Shown here: positions 1 through 11,552 of the stretch, one piece after another
How the letters are laid out: each line of letters begins with the position of its first letter
Position numbering within the stretch: the first letter of the stretch is position 1
NCBI GenBank assembly: GCA_021613335.1
Contig: JAJTWR010000251.1
Span: 36,001-100,000 of the forward strand
Direction of reading: 5' to 3'
From: Whitmania pigra
Taxonomy: Eukaryota; Annelida; Clitellata; Hirudinida; Haemopidae
DNA: 64,000 nt
The notes under the pieces: generated by a model
What the model saw: only the letters and a program-made list of their open reading frames with translations
What the model was told of the DNA's origin: nothing
Database searches by the model: none
Program-made: the position numbers and the translations under genes

Positions 1-1487
1 TGTACATATTTTTTAATATCTAAATTATACGTTTAATTACGCCAAGTGTTTTTGTATCAATTAAACACTCAAAAAAATGTGGTTTACAAGTTGCTTACTA
101 TTTATTTGGTAATTTCAGTAAAACATTACATTGTTGATAATAATAAAATGGTGAATGCCCAATATGAAATTTATATTTAAAATATCTTGAAAGCTATTCT
201 TTTATTCTGATTTAAAAACTTTTTAGAACTTTCGAAATCAATTAGCCATTTCTTGGAGCATTTCATGTTTTCATTTTTTCTTAACTTTGGCATGTCGTCT
301 GAATCTTTTTCTTACTTTAAGTCTTGATTTCCAAAACATCATCATCATCATCGTCGTCGTCGTCGACAACAACAGCATCAATCTGTGTTGTGATTGTTGG
401 ATCAAGAACATGATCCCAGGCACTGATACTAAAGTCAAGGATTAAGTCTTTTAAAAAGAAAAATTGTGGATCCACAATGGGGACCCACAAGATCGCCGAC
501 AGACATTACGGGAAAAATTGAGGGTCTCGCGAGCATTTGCCCTCCTCGGTGACTCTGGTAACGGTTACGATTAAGTATGTCAACTGTGACGTAATGGATG
601 TGTAAGTGCAGTAACCTTTTATAACCAAGCCTATATAAAAATGCCGCAGACACGTGAAACTAATTAGAATGTGTCTACAGTGTAGACTCTACACCGTATA
701 TAATAAAGCAAAAATATGCAATCTGAAATTTTTAATAAAAGTATCATTTGTTAGTTGATTTTTTTTATTATTTATTAGTTGGTTGTTCTCGTTATATGAG
801 CATAGCAGGTCTACTGCAAAAAATATAGCTACTAATGACATACATAATGACATATCACACAAAACAGAAATACATGTATGTTAAAGATGCTTGGAACATG
901 TAAAGTCATTGTAAAATATTTTCTTTGTAAGTCATTTTACGATTAAAACCACAAATTTAAAAATAGCGATATTTAACATAGTTTCCAATGCCAAAGATAT
1001 TAATATGTTTATTAACTTGCAAATATTTACCTTAGAGTTGTTCTCCAAAGCTCTCAAAAAAAAAATGCATAACAGTTTTTCTAAACAATGTTTTCGCGAC
1101 CTAAAATGGACAAATATATATGATGTTTCACAAGAGCAACTTTGGGAGATTAAAGGTTGAGATGGGTGAATAGAGAAATTATAAATTAAGTCTAATATAT
1201 TACATTTAATTACATTTACGAAAGTCCATTTTTAATTTGACATAAACATAACTATTTCATAAATTAAAATTATATAATAATTATTATTTGTTTCTTATCT
1301 ATAGTTAAAAAAATAAATTTAAATTAAATTTTAAAATTTAATTTTAAATATCTTTAAATTTTAAAATTTAATTTTAAATATCTTTAAATTTTAAAATTTA
1401 ATTTACGATCTTCTACTTTACATGGGTTGGTTCAAGAAGTGTGCTATTCTATCTTTGTCATAACGCACTAAGAAAGAATCCAAGAAG
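1..1487. other. AT-rich intergenic DNA upstream of the RING gene
   Basis: I see no coding exon here. The region holds a short ATC/GTC trinucleotide stretch near 340-365 and many A/T runs. The short open frames (for example 435-653 on the minus strand) have no recognisable domain. The last part, before 1488, should contain the promoter and 5' leader of the RING gene, but no clear TATA element stands out. Confidence 0.6.
1321..1404. repeat. 30-bp AT-only tandem repeat, about 2.8 copies
   Basis: A 30-bp A/T unit built around tttaaattttaaaattta repeats at 1351 and 1381, with a slightly altered copy starting at 1321. Each unit is itself nearly self-complementary. It lies about 85 bp upstream of the RING-finger start codon. 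Confidence 0.8.
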
Positions 1488-1943
1488 ATGTCGGGCTCCG
1501 AACAACAGCAGGAACATCAGGAACATCAGGAACAGCCAACGTTCACTTTTAAGCACTTAGCCATGGTACGTGAATACCTAGATACGAGACAAGAACCTGA
1601 ACAATTGGAATCTAGCGATGAAATCCTAATTGAGAAGGCAAAGAGAGTTATGAAAGTTTTAGAACATTACAAGACACAAGTGGGAGAGCTTAACGAGAAA
1701 AATATGCCAATGCATCCGTGTCTCGTTTGTTCGAACAAGGTCAAAGTTCTCAGCAAACTCGACTGCTGTGATCATGGATTTTGTTTCCACTGCATCGACG
1801 AGTGGACCGAAAGCAATACCAGTTGTCCTGTTTGCCAAAGGAAAATCCAAAAGATACACTACGTAAACGATGGTAAGAATGGCACGAAATATATTGGTTA
1901 TTTTCAATTTAAGTCAAGACGTCATAATGATTGGATAGATTAA
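1488..1943 (+). CDS. Small RING-finger protein (Topors/PHRF1-like RING), probable E3 ubiquitin ligase
   Basis: A 151-residue single-exon protein. Residues 5-16 are Gln/Glu/His-rich. Residues 22-70 look helical and charged. A C3HC4 RING follows: C78-x2-C81-x12-C94-x-H96-x2-C99-x2-C102-x10-C113-x2-C116, with the FCFHCIDEW and SCPVC blocks typical of the Topors and PHRF1 RING class. Family knowledge says such RINGs bind two zinc ions and recruit E2 enzymes; ligase activity here is inferred. The C-terminal tail (117-151) is short and basic, and the long RS-rich or PHD regions of Topors/PHRF1 are absent, so this is a minimal RING protein and not an orthologue of either. The ATG at 1488 is the first in frame and a polyadenylation signal lies 51 bp past the stop. 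I do not recognise a specific named gene. Confidence 0.8.
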   Translation: MSGSEQQQEHQEHQEQPTFTFKHLAMVREYLDTRQEPEQLESSDEILIEKAKRVMKVLEHYKTQVGELNEKNMPMHPCLVCSNKVKVLSKLDCCDHGFCFHCIDEWTESNTSCPVCQRKIQKIHYVNDGKNGTKYIGYFQFKSRRHNDWID

Positions 1944-1993
1944 AGTGGTCTTATTGATAGGTTAATCACGAGAAAACAAAATTTTCTTTGTTG

Positions 1994-1999
1994 AATAAA
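1994..1999 (+). terminator. AATAAA polyadenylation signal of the RING gene
   Basis: AATAAA lies 51 bp after the stop codon of the RING gene, in the context ttgaataaac. The position fits a short 3' UTR. Confidence 0.6.
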
Positions 2000-2959
2000 C
2001 TATTTCGTTCCAAACAACGTGATTCTCTTATCGTGTGTGGATCACCAAATTCATGATGCAATGTTTGAAACTAATGCTATTCTTTCTGTTTCTTGCCAAA
2101 AGTTTCAAGCTACAAGCTTTTCCTTTCATCTCGTTTAGAAAAGAGAAACAGAAATAAGGAAATTATATTGAAAGATATAATTCAACTAGCCTCTGTGTAA
2201 CCGGAATAAACACCAAATCAAGTCTTGATAATTCAGTGAGACTGTCGCGCTAAGAATATGGCTGTTGAAACTTGTAAAGCGGGAATGGACGATTGAAAAA
2301 GATAATTTTCTTAGTAGATTTTGAATGTGCTACGGATTGAGTATTCCAGGAATGTAATGCAACATTCGAGACCTTATGTTATGTTTGGTAGGTAATTGTA
2401 AAATTTTAGAACTTCAGAACCAGGTTGAGCTCCCAAAATATGACGGGCCCTGAGCAGTTACCTCCGCCTCCCCTCTCTTGGCAATCCTGAGGATGGGAAT
2501 TCATTATTGGAATTCGCGGGAGAGTGGATCTATCGAGAATACTTCTAAAAAAATCACAAATGTTTTATGCAAGTCATTTGGTTAATGTTGACATCCAATG
2601 TCATAGTCGTTTTAGACAAGGAGTATTTAGAAGTTTTTTTAGCCAAGGACTTCTGAAGTCTCGGCTGACCAAACGTAAACTTAAATTAAGGTGAATTAAC
2701 AAAGAGCTATTTGTTGTGGAGCTATGATGCAAATTCAATTTACAAAAATGGGAACGAATGCATAACTTTAAACAGGCTAATCCTGATGTCTGACGATGAT
2801 ACAGCGCAGAATTGTAATCAGAATGTCAATAACAATTAACATGGTTTTACGTTAGTGCTGATTAATGTGAAAAACTTGAAACCAATGACTTTCTGACACA
2901 ATTTTATCCAACTACGTTTCAAAGTGGCTCCGATCCTAATTAATAAATAAATTATTATA
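2000..2959. other. Intergenic DNA, no gene seen
   Basis: No exon, RNA gene or clear mobile element can be supported. There is a short GC-richer patch around 2440-2530 without coding structure. Confidence 0.5.
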
Positions 2960-3475
2960 AATAAATAAATAAGGCATTCAAGCTTTCATCGGGCATTTGT
3001 GGTCTGCAACAGGAATTCACGTACTTCATCTTTGAAAGAGTCTTCTCACACAAATACATAGTGCAAAGGTTGAAATTAATTCATATAAACATAATGTATT
3101 GGTAAGATGGATGGCATTTGAAGAGTTCGATCAAATTTCTTTCCTTGAATTTGTTCTTCAGGATGTCATTGGACTGCAAATCGATTACTTCCATTTGCAA
3201 GTCTTCAATGACATGGTCTTTATTTTCGAAGAACGTGCAGCGAGATCAGAGAATAGTTCCTGGAAGTTTTGGCGATGTGCATGTCAGAGTTCAGCGTTAT
3301 AAAAGTTATCATAAACACGCACATATTACTTGACAGATTTTAGTATGCTTTGCCCAGGCTTCTGTTGATTTTATTTTTTATTATATGTTTTCAAGGCTCC
3401 GCGGGCCGTATTAGAGGCCTTAGAGGGCCGGGTCCGGTCCACGGGCCATACTTTGGAGACTCCTGGTTTGGACTA
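2960..3475 (-). mobile_element. Decayed hAT transposon, GTF2IRD2/ZBED-type transposase C-terminus
   Basis: On the minus strand two blocks in different frames match the C-terminal part of hAT transposases related to GTF2IRD2/EPM2AIP1. The block from about 3235 to 3081 contains LQMEVIDLQSNDILKNKF and ends at a TGA. The block 3064-2971 contains YLCEKTLSKMKYVNS followed by PDESLNALF, the usual dimerisation-domain ending. The frames are broken by a stop and a shift, so it is inactive. At 3395-3470 lies a GC-rich end sequence with gggccatactttggagac and tcctgg, which resembles hAT termini. The opposite inverted end was not found. I see no intact transposase. Confidence 0.7.
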
Positions 3476-3554
3476 TCGAGATAGAAACGTATTGGATTCT
3501 GTTTCTATCTTTAAAAATAATCGATCCATCAATGCTCTCTAGACTCGATGAGGG

Positions 3555-3725
3555 TTGATGCACTTATCTCTCATGGATGAGCGGTCGGCTTTGAAGTCCA
3601 AGGAGCCTAGTTCAAATCTTATTGCTCGCTGGGGACATTTTCTCATTCCCCCTCCTCCTCCTCCTCTTTAACTACCAACAGACAGTTACGTTGGCACCGG
3701 CTCACTCGTGGCAATAAATACAATT
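3555..3725 (+). repeat. tRNA-derived SINE
   Basis: The sequence carries a pol III internal promoter in tRNA layout: an A-box-like tggatgagcgg at 3574-3584 and a B-box-like agttcaaatct at 3609-3619, 25 bp apart. The tRNA-like head is followed by a CCT-rich stretch (3651-3669) and a tail ending near caataaataca. The head is too degenerate to fold as a functional tRNA, so a SINE is the better call. Confidence 0.6.
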
Positions 3726-4666
3726 AGATTTGATCGTAACAGTGCAGAATACATCTGAGGAAAGCCGAATTTAGGTGCTCGTTAAATTTTGCTTTACGGC
3801 GAAAAGCATGATCAAAATGGCGGAATAATTTTGGGCTCGATTTGATGCCATGGAAAAGTACTGGAAAATGACGGTAACTGGAATCAAGGTTGAAGTTGGA
3901 TTGGAGGGTGGTGTCCAAAGGCATACGCGGCTGGATTTAATCTGGTAACTCGGTCTGCCCTGTCGATAATACCTAATTAATAATATCTAAATGATTGTTA
4001 TTTTGTTATTCAATTTAATATGCGAATATACCAGTGTTTATGATAATGATAATATTAATTAATATTAATCATTAATAATAATAATAACAATAATATAAAA
4101 TAATATAACAATAATAAAAAATATAAATATTTTAATAATTTAATTAATAAAATAACCATGATTACTTTCTTAAAATAACACCACTGAAATTAATGATATA
4201 AATAAATAATGCTATTATAATTGTTGTTATAATATATAATATATTAAAATTATGATAATTAATAAATATTTAATATTAATTATTAATGTTATTATTACTA
4301 ACATTATTTTTATTGCCTCCTCGTCTCAAATGAACTTTCACAAACTGCCGTTGTCCGTGGATCGATTGAAATGCTGCAGCTGTTTGTATGTTTGTATGAT
4401 CTTACACTCTCCGTTAACATTTTCCCCACTCAATATCCTTCTTCTCCTCCCATCTTCCTCCGCCTCATCATTGTCGTCGTCGTCGTCATCATCATCATCA
4501 TCATCATCACCAACCTTACCACCATCATCATCATTCTCCACGCTCCATTGAAAGTCGGAATTAGAAAGCGTCCTATTTTTTGGAATAGCTTTCATCGGAA
4601 AAACGCCGCATTTGGATGACCCGTATATTTCCATGCCTTTTGATGTAATTTTGTTTTTTTTACTAG

Positions 4667-4698
<32 letters not shown>

Positions 4699-6898
4699 TG
4701 TTGTTGCTGGTTTCATGTATTATTTATATCCCATTCATACAATGTACAGATTTACTGTATCCCATTGATCACATTATCCTTCACATTGAGAGGTACCTCT
4801 GTTCATGCAGTTGTGAATATTGAATGATTTTAAAAACTCTGTGTGTCGATAATCTTTATAGTTTTTCAATTTGAAATTTGGCGGGAGTTCGAAGACACTT
4901 TCAAATGAATTTCCATGATGGATGGGGCACTTGTGTAGATTTTTCTCAACATTTACTAAATTGTATCATAACTTGATATTATTGTTTAATTTTAAGCGTT
5001 GCTAATTTTTTGCTAGGTTTGTGATTTATTATTAAAGCAATAGGCGACACTAACAAGAGATACACTTAGAATTTTTGGCAGTAAATCTATAATTAACTTA
5101 ATTGCTTTCTGTTTTTAATGTAAACGACGAATAACACAAACTGAAAACATCATTTGTTTTGCTATGATTGTTTTTTTAGGACATTTATTGGGAGTCGATA
5201 ATGACTGCAGGGAGGATCTGTGTTCACTTCCTAAGAGATCAATACCAGTGTTCGAAAGTCCCGTATGGCCATGTCCAAGTAGAAATGGAAATTTCCATTT
5301 CACGCTGTTACGAGGACAAAGATCCTGGATGAAAATATTTGAAATCTCTTGAAATACCGCTCTGAAATGATGTTTCTAATGCTAAATAATTTCAAAATAA
5401 TCAAATTAAATTTAAAAATTAATTTCCATAAATTTTGCATTATTAAACTCTCGAATCTCCGAGAAAAATCGGAAACGAAAGCAGTCCTACTGCGATGAAC
5501 CAGACTGACACGATTGGATGCTCGACCGTTACCAAGGTGATTCACAAGAAATTCCAAACTCCATTTGAATTATTTATTTGAGCGTGCCGTGGCAAATCTT
5601 GTGCTCAAGATTCTCTTCACGGGAAAATTCTGTGAGAGATTTACAGGGAACCGAGAAGTGTTTAAAATGAGAGATGGATGGATGGATATATAGATTTATA
5701 AATAGATGTATAGATAGAGATAGAGACAGTGAAAAGAGAGTGAGATAATATTAAATATTTCTTAATAAAATTTGATTTGATTAGCCATCGAAAAATATCA
5801 AAAAATGCGATCTTTCCTACGGGAATCACCTCAAGCAAGGATCATTACCTCAGAAACAGTAATAAACGATTTTGCAAATTATATATTTAGGAGCATGAAA
5901 TGTTATAAACATCTCGCTAATCACTGGATTGATAGATGAGGATAAATGTTTATCCAATTTCACCCCGACTTAGTAAATGCCTTTAAGGAACGCCATCTTG
6001 AACATGTAAGCGGGCAGGTTTTTTAAATAATTCATTACTCTTATTAATCAAACTCTATAGTTTTAAAATTCATTTTTTGCTGCTAAGCGTAAGATGTTGA
6101 GGATTGTAGAATGCTATTTCTTACGAAGGTTTTATGTTGCCATGATGTGACCAGTGACGGATTTAGGGGTGTAGGGACCACAGATTCACAGCTGGATGTG
6201 ATGCTTTTGGCTCTCTCGACGCTTTATGATCGTCCGCAACGTCTCCACTTGTGGATTTATGGCTTTCGTTCTGATATTTATTTACTTCAATTTCAATATG
6301 AAAACTGATTGTGCAAAACAAACACTTCTTGCTTGAACTGTCCTCTTGGAAAATTGTTATTAAAAGTAAAAAAGAAATCAAAAATTATAATAACAAACGA
6401 AATACTTGGTAAATACTGAAATAGTAACGTATTGCTAGATCAGTGACTAAAGGGAGTTAATAAGTAAAGTGAACCTAGAATCAACAGATCACAAACTCAG
6501 AAATATTCGCAATTATCAACATAGATGAAGTGAACTTTTGATTCCGAATTTCAATGGTCAGATATGTAGGACTAAAAGAAATTAAGAATGTCTTAATTAA
6601 AAGAAAGATTACAAATTATAATACTGCACTTCTGGGAAGTGAACAAAGAACATAAGAAAACAGTAACAATTGAGCAGCTTCGAGAAAATGGCAAAACTTA
6701 TTTGACCTTACCATTTGTGCAAACAAATTATCAAGGACTTGACTTGCTAAATTTACATGTCAAGTTTTTGAAGCTTTAAGTATGAACACAAGTTATTGGC
6801 AAAAAAATTATAAAAAAAAAGTACAAAGTATCGACATGCTGGTTGGCAAGTGTACTTCCGAACAATCGGTCAGAATCTGTGAAAGTCTTTTCTCCAAA
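3726..6898. other. Long gene-free stretch with microsatellites
   Basis: No exon can be supported. It contains AT-rich DNA at 3960-4310, an ATC/GTC microsatellite, a TTA stretch at 4668-4693, and GATG/TAGA tetranucleotides at 5670-5720. At 6151 there is a sequence like a DNA-transposon end (cagtgacggatttaggggtg) whose partner end I could not find. The region ends at the 3' end of the AP-1 sigma gene. Confidence 0.5.
4465..4537. repeat. ATC/GTC trinucleotide microsatellite
   Basis: A run of tcatcattgtcgtcgtcgtc followed by repeated atc units and a short accatc patch. The open frames that cross it on both strands give poly-Ser, poly-Asp or poly-Ile and are not taken as genes. Confidence 0.85.
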
Positions 6899-9800
6899 TC
6901 AGAAACCTGGTTCTTCAAACAGTCCCCTTGGTGGTTCACTCTCCTTCAGTAGAAAATAACAATAATATATTTTTAATTTTAAGGTCATCGAGAAGGTAAC
7001 TACAATTTTATGTTTTCATATTTTCAATTTTGATTATGGCTTTTCTTGTAACTTCCTTATTTACTCATTGCTGATGTTTTAATGATGTTAGCTTAAGATA
7101 GCAGGGTAGAAGAAAACAAGATGTTAGAATCGTTAATTGCTTTATTAATCATAATTCTTAATCATTTTGACAAATCCCAAAATGTCATTTACATCAAATC
7201 CCAAAATGTCATTTACATCAAATCCCAAAATGTCATTTACGTCAAATGGGAAAGCAAGTTAATTAAAGTTCACAGATGTAGATTGAGGATCACAAATTAT
7301 AATTATAGTCGAGAATAGGAGTGTGGCAGAGGCGACTAGAAACTTTGGGTCAAAAAAGTTAGGTGACGAATGACGGCATTTGGTGCTTCTTACTTCTTTG
7401 CAATTCCACTATATACTATATATTCTACTAATATTTCAGTCCATATCAGACATATCACAATAATTTTATAGTACAACTTTCTCTTCAACACTTTTGAAAA
7501 TATTTGTCCACTAACAAGTCATTATTATTAAGTGAGATTAATAATCATGATGTTGCAATCACAAATCTTGATCAGAATATGAAGGATTTCTTGAAATGAA
7601 GCAGACATCGTTGATTCAAAAGTCACCATCATCAAGTATTATAAAAACTTGTATGAGAAAATTAATTAGTTTGCCCAAACTCAAGATTCAACGTAACAAG
7701 CCGTCCTAGTAACCATCATCCGAACATTAAATGCATGTTTAACTAAAGACAAACCACCACAACATCTAAACTTTGAACTAAATAAACACCAGCTTAAATA
7801 ACAACTCAGAAATTCTAAAGATAGTCTTCTTGTTGCAAATCAGTCCTGTTACCTCCGATTCCTTCCTGAAATTCAACAAGGCCAAACTGTGGAACTCGAC
7901 ATCAAAATGAAATTCAAGAAGCAGAAGCGTCAGGAAAACGACGACTCAAATAAATGCCTACCAACCTAACGTTCCCAGCTGATATGGACTAACAGCTCAA
8001 GCGAGTCAAAAGCATGTGAAATGAAAATTAAAAAAAAAAGAGTTTAAATGGAGTGGAATATATTCATGGTTGTTGAAACAAAGTTCTTCAGAAAAAAGCA
8101 AGATTTATAGAATAGGAAAGACATCTATGAAATATTTCGCGTTGGCCTCTAAGCTCGTTTTATTTATCCGTATAAGACTATTTCTTCAAAAATACTCCCA
8201 GAATCTTCACAATCCTAAAAAAATGACAAAAGACAATGAGTATTGAGAAAGCATAAGTACTACTCATATCTAATGATTTTCTAGTGGGACAGTAAACTTT
8301 GTTAGTTAGGGGTAATTGTGGGAATTAATCTTTCATCGTAACATGCTGAAAAGGGTTGACGATTATTACAACATTCAGTGAAAGTAAACAAAAGGTAAAA
8401 ATAATGTAATGTATTATCTGTGACCTAAAGGGCTGTTTATATGTTTATATAGATATATTTATTATTAAGATATAAGACATTCAACTTATTTGCAGGATTT
8501 CTTGATGAATAGACAGTATTTTAGTATTTTAGCATATAGCATCACCTCTCAGTAGTGATTTGAAATGCTTGTTTTTGTTATTAATAATCCTATTAAAACC
8601 TCAAGCATGAACTTGATTATAGTCAAAGGAAAGGGTTGAAAACAAGGATCAAATGGCAAGGTGTAAAGCAATCCTCTTTGGGCAATTTTCTATGGAAACT
8701 TCTGACAAAAGAACAAAACTTTGCTTCGGTAAACTTGAGGTCGTCACTGAACAAATTGCAGAGTTCACTCGTACCAGCCACAAGTTGAACTTGCAAGCCT
8801 CAAACATCCTCACATCCATAGTAGGCTTTATGTGGATTTAGGGTGCATCTACTCAAAACTCAATTGTATACAGTATTCAAATACGTGACAAGCAAAGAAA
8901 AAACTGAAATATAAGCAAGACTCAATTCTCATGGAAACTTCAAAATCACATCCACAAAGCTCTTAAAAAGTTAATAAATCCAGCATAATAAGCCACAATG
9001 ACCTGCCAACAGATGGCATTATCAAGAATATTTACAAATCCACAAAGGCAGCAGATTCGTGGCAAGTTTTCGAACAAAATTTAAACTGATGAAAACGTCC
9101 AAATAACCTCTTGAAGAAGATCCATCTGAGCAATTGCACCTAGGACGCTCTTCTTGCTCGAGTCTTGCACCTCTCCTCCCAACACAAACTCGTCGAGAAC
9201 GAAGTAGGCCTTCTCGAAGTTGAAGATTATGTCCAACTCGCAGACCTGGTTAAAGAATTTGAGATGAAAATAGTAGAATTAAATTGACAATTTAGCTTTA
9301 TAGCTTTATACTTTTAGTTCAGATAATTTCAATTTTACTTCTATATGTAAAAAAAGCAGATGATTCCACAAACATTTCCAAAGTATTTGTCAAGCAGCTC
9401 CACATATCTGTGAATGATCTCCAGTGTTAGCAGTTCATTGTCCTTGTTCTCAATGCAACAACAAAAGTAGAGGCTTGCATATCTAAAATTGGGAGAAAAA
9501 TGATGAGATCATAACTAACAGATTGCTCTAAAGCACTATTTGGTGAATAGCTGCTAAGTAACTAAATAAATCTAAATGTCAAACTCCTGTAAAAATCTTT
9601 GAGTTTAAAAGCATTTGAGGGAACCTTTTGTAAACAATTTTCATGTCTTTCCATTCCAAGAAGCTCGACATTTTTGGTTTCCTGGACAACACAGTTGTCA
9701 CCAATTCCTTGATGATTTTCTTCTTGACTTTGTCAGGATAAGAAACAAACCATTTCTGAAGTCGAAGTTTGCCTTGCCTACTGAACAGAAACATGAACTG

Positions 9801-10130
9801 CATCTGTTGCAAAAGAATATTTAGGCCTGATCTTTTTCCATTTTATTTGTAATTTTTACAACTAAGTATGATAGTCGTGGTAGACGTGGAGCTTAAGTTT
9901 TTTGGTTTATCTCATTAAAACTATGTATGCTGCTCTGATGGTTTTACTAAATAATTATAAATTATCGTGTAAGAACATTCAAAATCGGCCCAATTAATAA
10001 AACTAGTTATTTACATTACGGATAGAGTAATAAAGCGCAGTAGGAACAATGAAATGAACGAACTGCACAGAGTGTCAAACAACACGACCGCAACACAATG
10101 AATTTTGATGCCGATAATTAATCTCACCAT
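6899..10130 (-). CDS. AP1S: AP-1 complex subunit sigma (clathrin adaptor small chain), five exons
   Basis: Exons rebuilt by splice sites and homology: 10128-10130 (ATG only, then gtgaga), 9625-9803, 9374-9482, 9108-9245 and 6899-6943. The phases agree and give 157 residues, one less than human AP1S1. Exon 2 encodes [19 protein letters not shown] and [17 protein letters not shown]; exon 3 [19 protein letters not shown]; exon 4 [20 protein letters not shown] and the [13 protein letters not shown] stretch; exon 5 ends EEPGF. This is the full longin-like sigma fold. By family knowledge it works with gamma, beta1 and mu1 in the AP-1 adaptor at the trans-Golgi network and endosomes and helps recognise dileucine sorting signals. 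Weak points are the donor of exon 2 (gttccc) and exon 5, which sits beyond a 2.16-kb intron and was chosen on its match to the expected C-terminus. The orthologue letter (AP1S1/2/3) cannot be assigned. Confidence 0.88.
7171..7242. repeat. 24-bp tandem repeat, three copies
   Basis: The unit caaatcccaaaatgtcattt plus acat occurs at 7171, 7195 and 7219, nearly identical. It lies in the last intron of the AP-1 sigma gene. Confidence 0.9.
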
Positions 10131-11552
10131 TTTACAAATATTTTCTCCTCTTTACAAACAAAGATGCAAAAGTCCGGAAAAAAACGAAGCCTCACAATGG
10201 CACGCGATATTCCACAGGTATCCTTCCCCAAATAAACATTCTGAGGCCAGGTAATAAACTTCTGATTATCATCATCGACAAAGGCTAATCTTTCAGCACA
10301 CATAAAAATTATATTGGTGAATTATAAAAGCGAGTTACTGACAATTAACAATTAGTGTTCTATCTTCTGCTTTCATTTTACTTTGGATTTGAACCACGCT
10401 ATGAAGCTGAACTGTGGCTATGATAAACAATAGTGCTTCTTTTATTACTGTTTATCATCAAACAAGATTTTTAGAACTCGCTTAAGCTGCTTGACATTAT
10501 TGGCAACGCACTTTAGCAGATTAGTTCGTGCAATCATTCCGAATGCCCTACTTAAGAAGTGCTTTGAGAAGCTGTCCTAAGTACAATTTACTAAAGTTTG
10601 TCTGCATATTTATTAAAGATTATTCAATTACCATCTGCAGAAGAAATAGGATGGCGATCAACCACATAGCACGCTTAATTGGCATCATCGTAATTCTAAA
10701 TTTGGGCACCGCTATTAAGGGCTTTCACGGGATTACGCAGCTACTTCTAAAATAATTATTCTTCGAAATTACCCGGTACAAAAATTAAAAACCAAATCAA
10801 AATCGGTGAGACAACCTAGAGTCAATATGCTTCAATTTTATTTCAAGTTGTTTCATTAATAACATCATTAACACTTGCTGCAGAATTCATTCGTGCATTC
10901 ATGTAATACGAAATCCCAAACAATTCATACAATCATCCAACAAATCCAAAGCAAGAGCAACTTGAAAAGTTAAAACTAATCCCACTGACAAGGTGACAGT
11001 GACAACAAGCAACGTTCGTCTCGGAAGTAAAAACACGTTCCATAAAAAGAGCTTTATCGGTCTTTGTTTGACTGCACCCTTTGAATGCTTAAAATAACAA
11101 CAGCAAATAATAAAGACAACAAAAAAGAAAAATTTATCTTCACAAAGAACGGAAGCCGGTGGAAGTCCGAAAGAGTTCAAACAACACTGAAAGAGACGTT
11201 ATGGCAATTGCCAGGCAGAAAATTTGCAACAAGTAAAATAATTTGATAAAGAATCATGATTCCTGTGAAATACAAGGAAGACACAAGAATTATACATTGC
11301 TAAGCCCAAACCCATAATTAAAATCAGCAATTCATGATAGCAGAATCCAACAATACATTTTGAAGCTTTAGTGACCTGTACAATTGCATTTTAATTGTAT
11401 TTTACAATAAAATCCTCTACACTCCAATTACCACACAAAAATCACCTACAAACCACCAATAAAAACGTGACTCGTAGCGTTCACAGTCTCCAAATTCATC
11501 TCCTCTTGAAAACATAAAAATATAAAAAGACTATAAAAAAACTAAGCAGACA
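10131..11552. other. Intergenic DNA between AP-1 sigma and the MITF-like gene
   Basis: It should contain the promoter and leader of AP-1 sigma and, at its right end, the 3' UTR of the MITF-like gene. The frames at 10528-10755 (+) and 10899-11180 (-) have hydrophobic stretches but no recognised family, and the second sits where the 3' UTR is expected, so neither is annotated. Confidence 0.5.

Noticed and set aside
6151..6300. DNA-transposon end cagtgacggatttaggggtg
   Set aside because: It resembles known end sequences, but the inverted partner and a target duplication were not found, so it is not listed as an element.
8653..8841. 62-codon plus-strand frame inside the AP-1 sigma intron
   Set aside because: No domain, and it is opposite to the host gene. 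Short frames of this length are expected by chance.
10528..10755. 75-codon plus-strand frame with a signal-peptide-like C-terminal half
   Set aside because: A possible small secreted peptide was considered, but there are no dibasic cleavage sites in a peptide-precursor pattern and no recognised motif.
10899..11180. 93-codon hydrophobic frame on the minus strand
   Set aside because: It lies downstream of the last MITF-like exon where a 3' UTR is expected, has no family match and no splice link.
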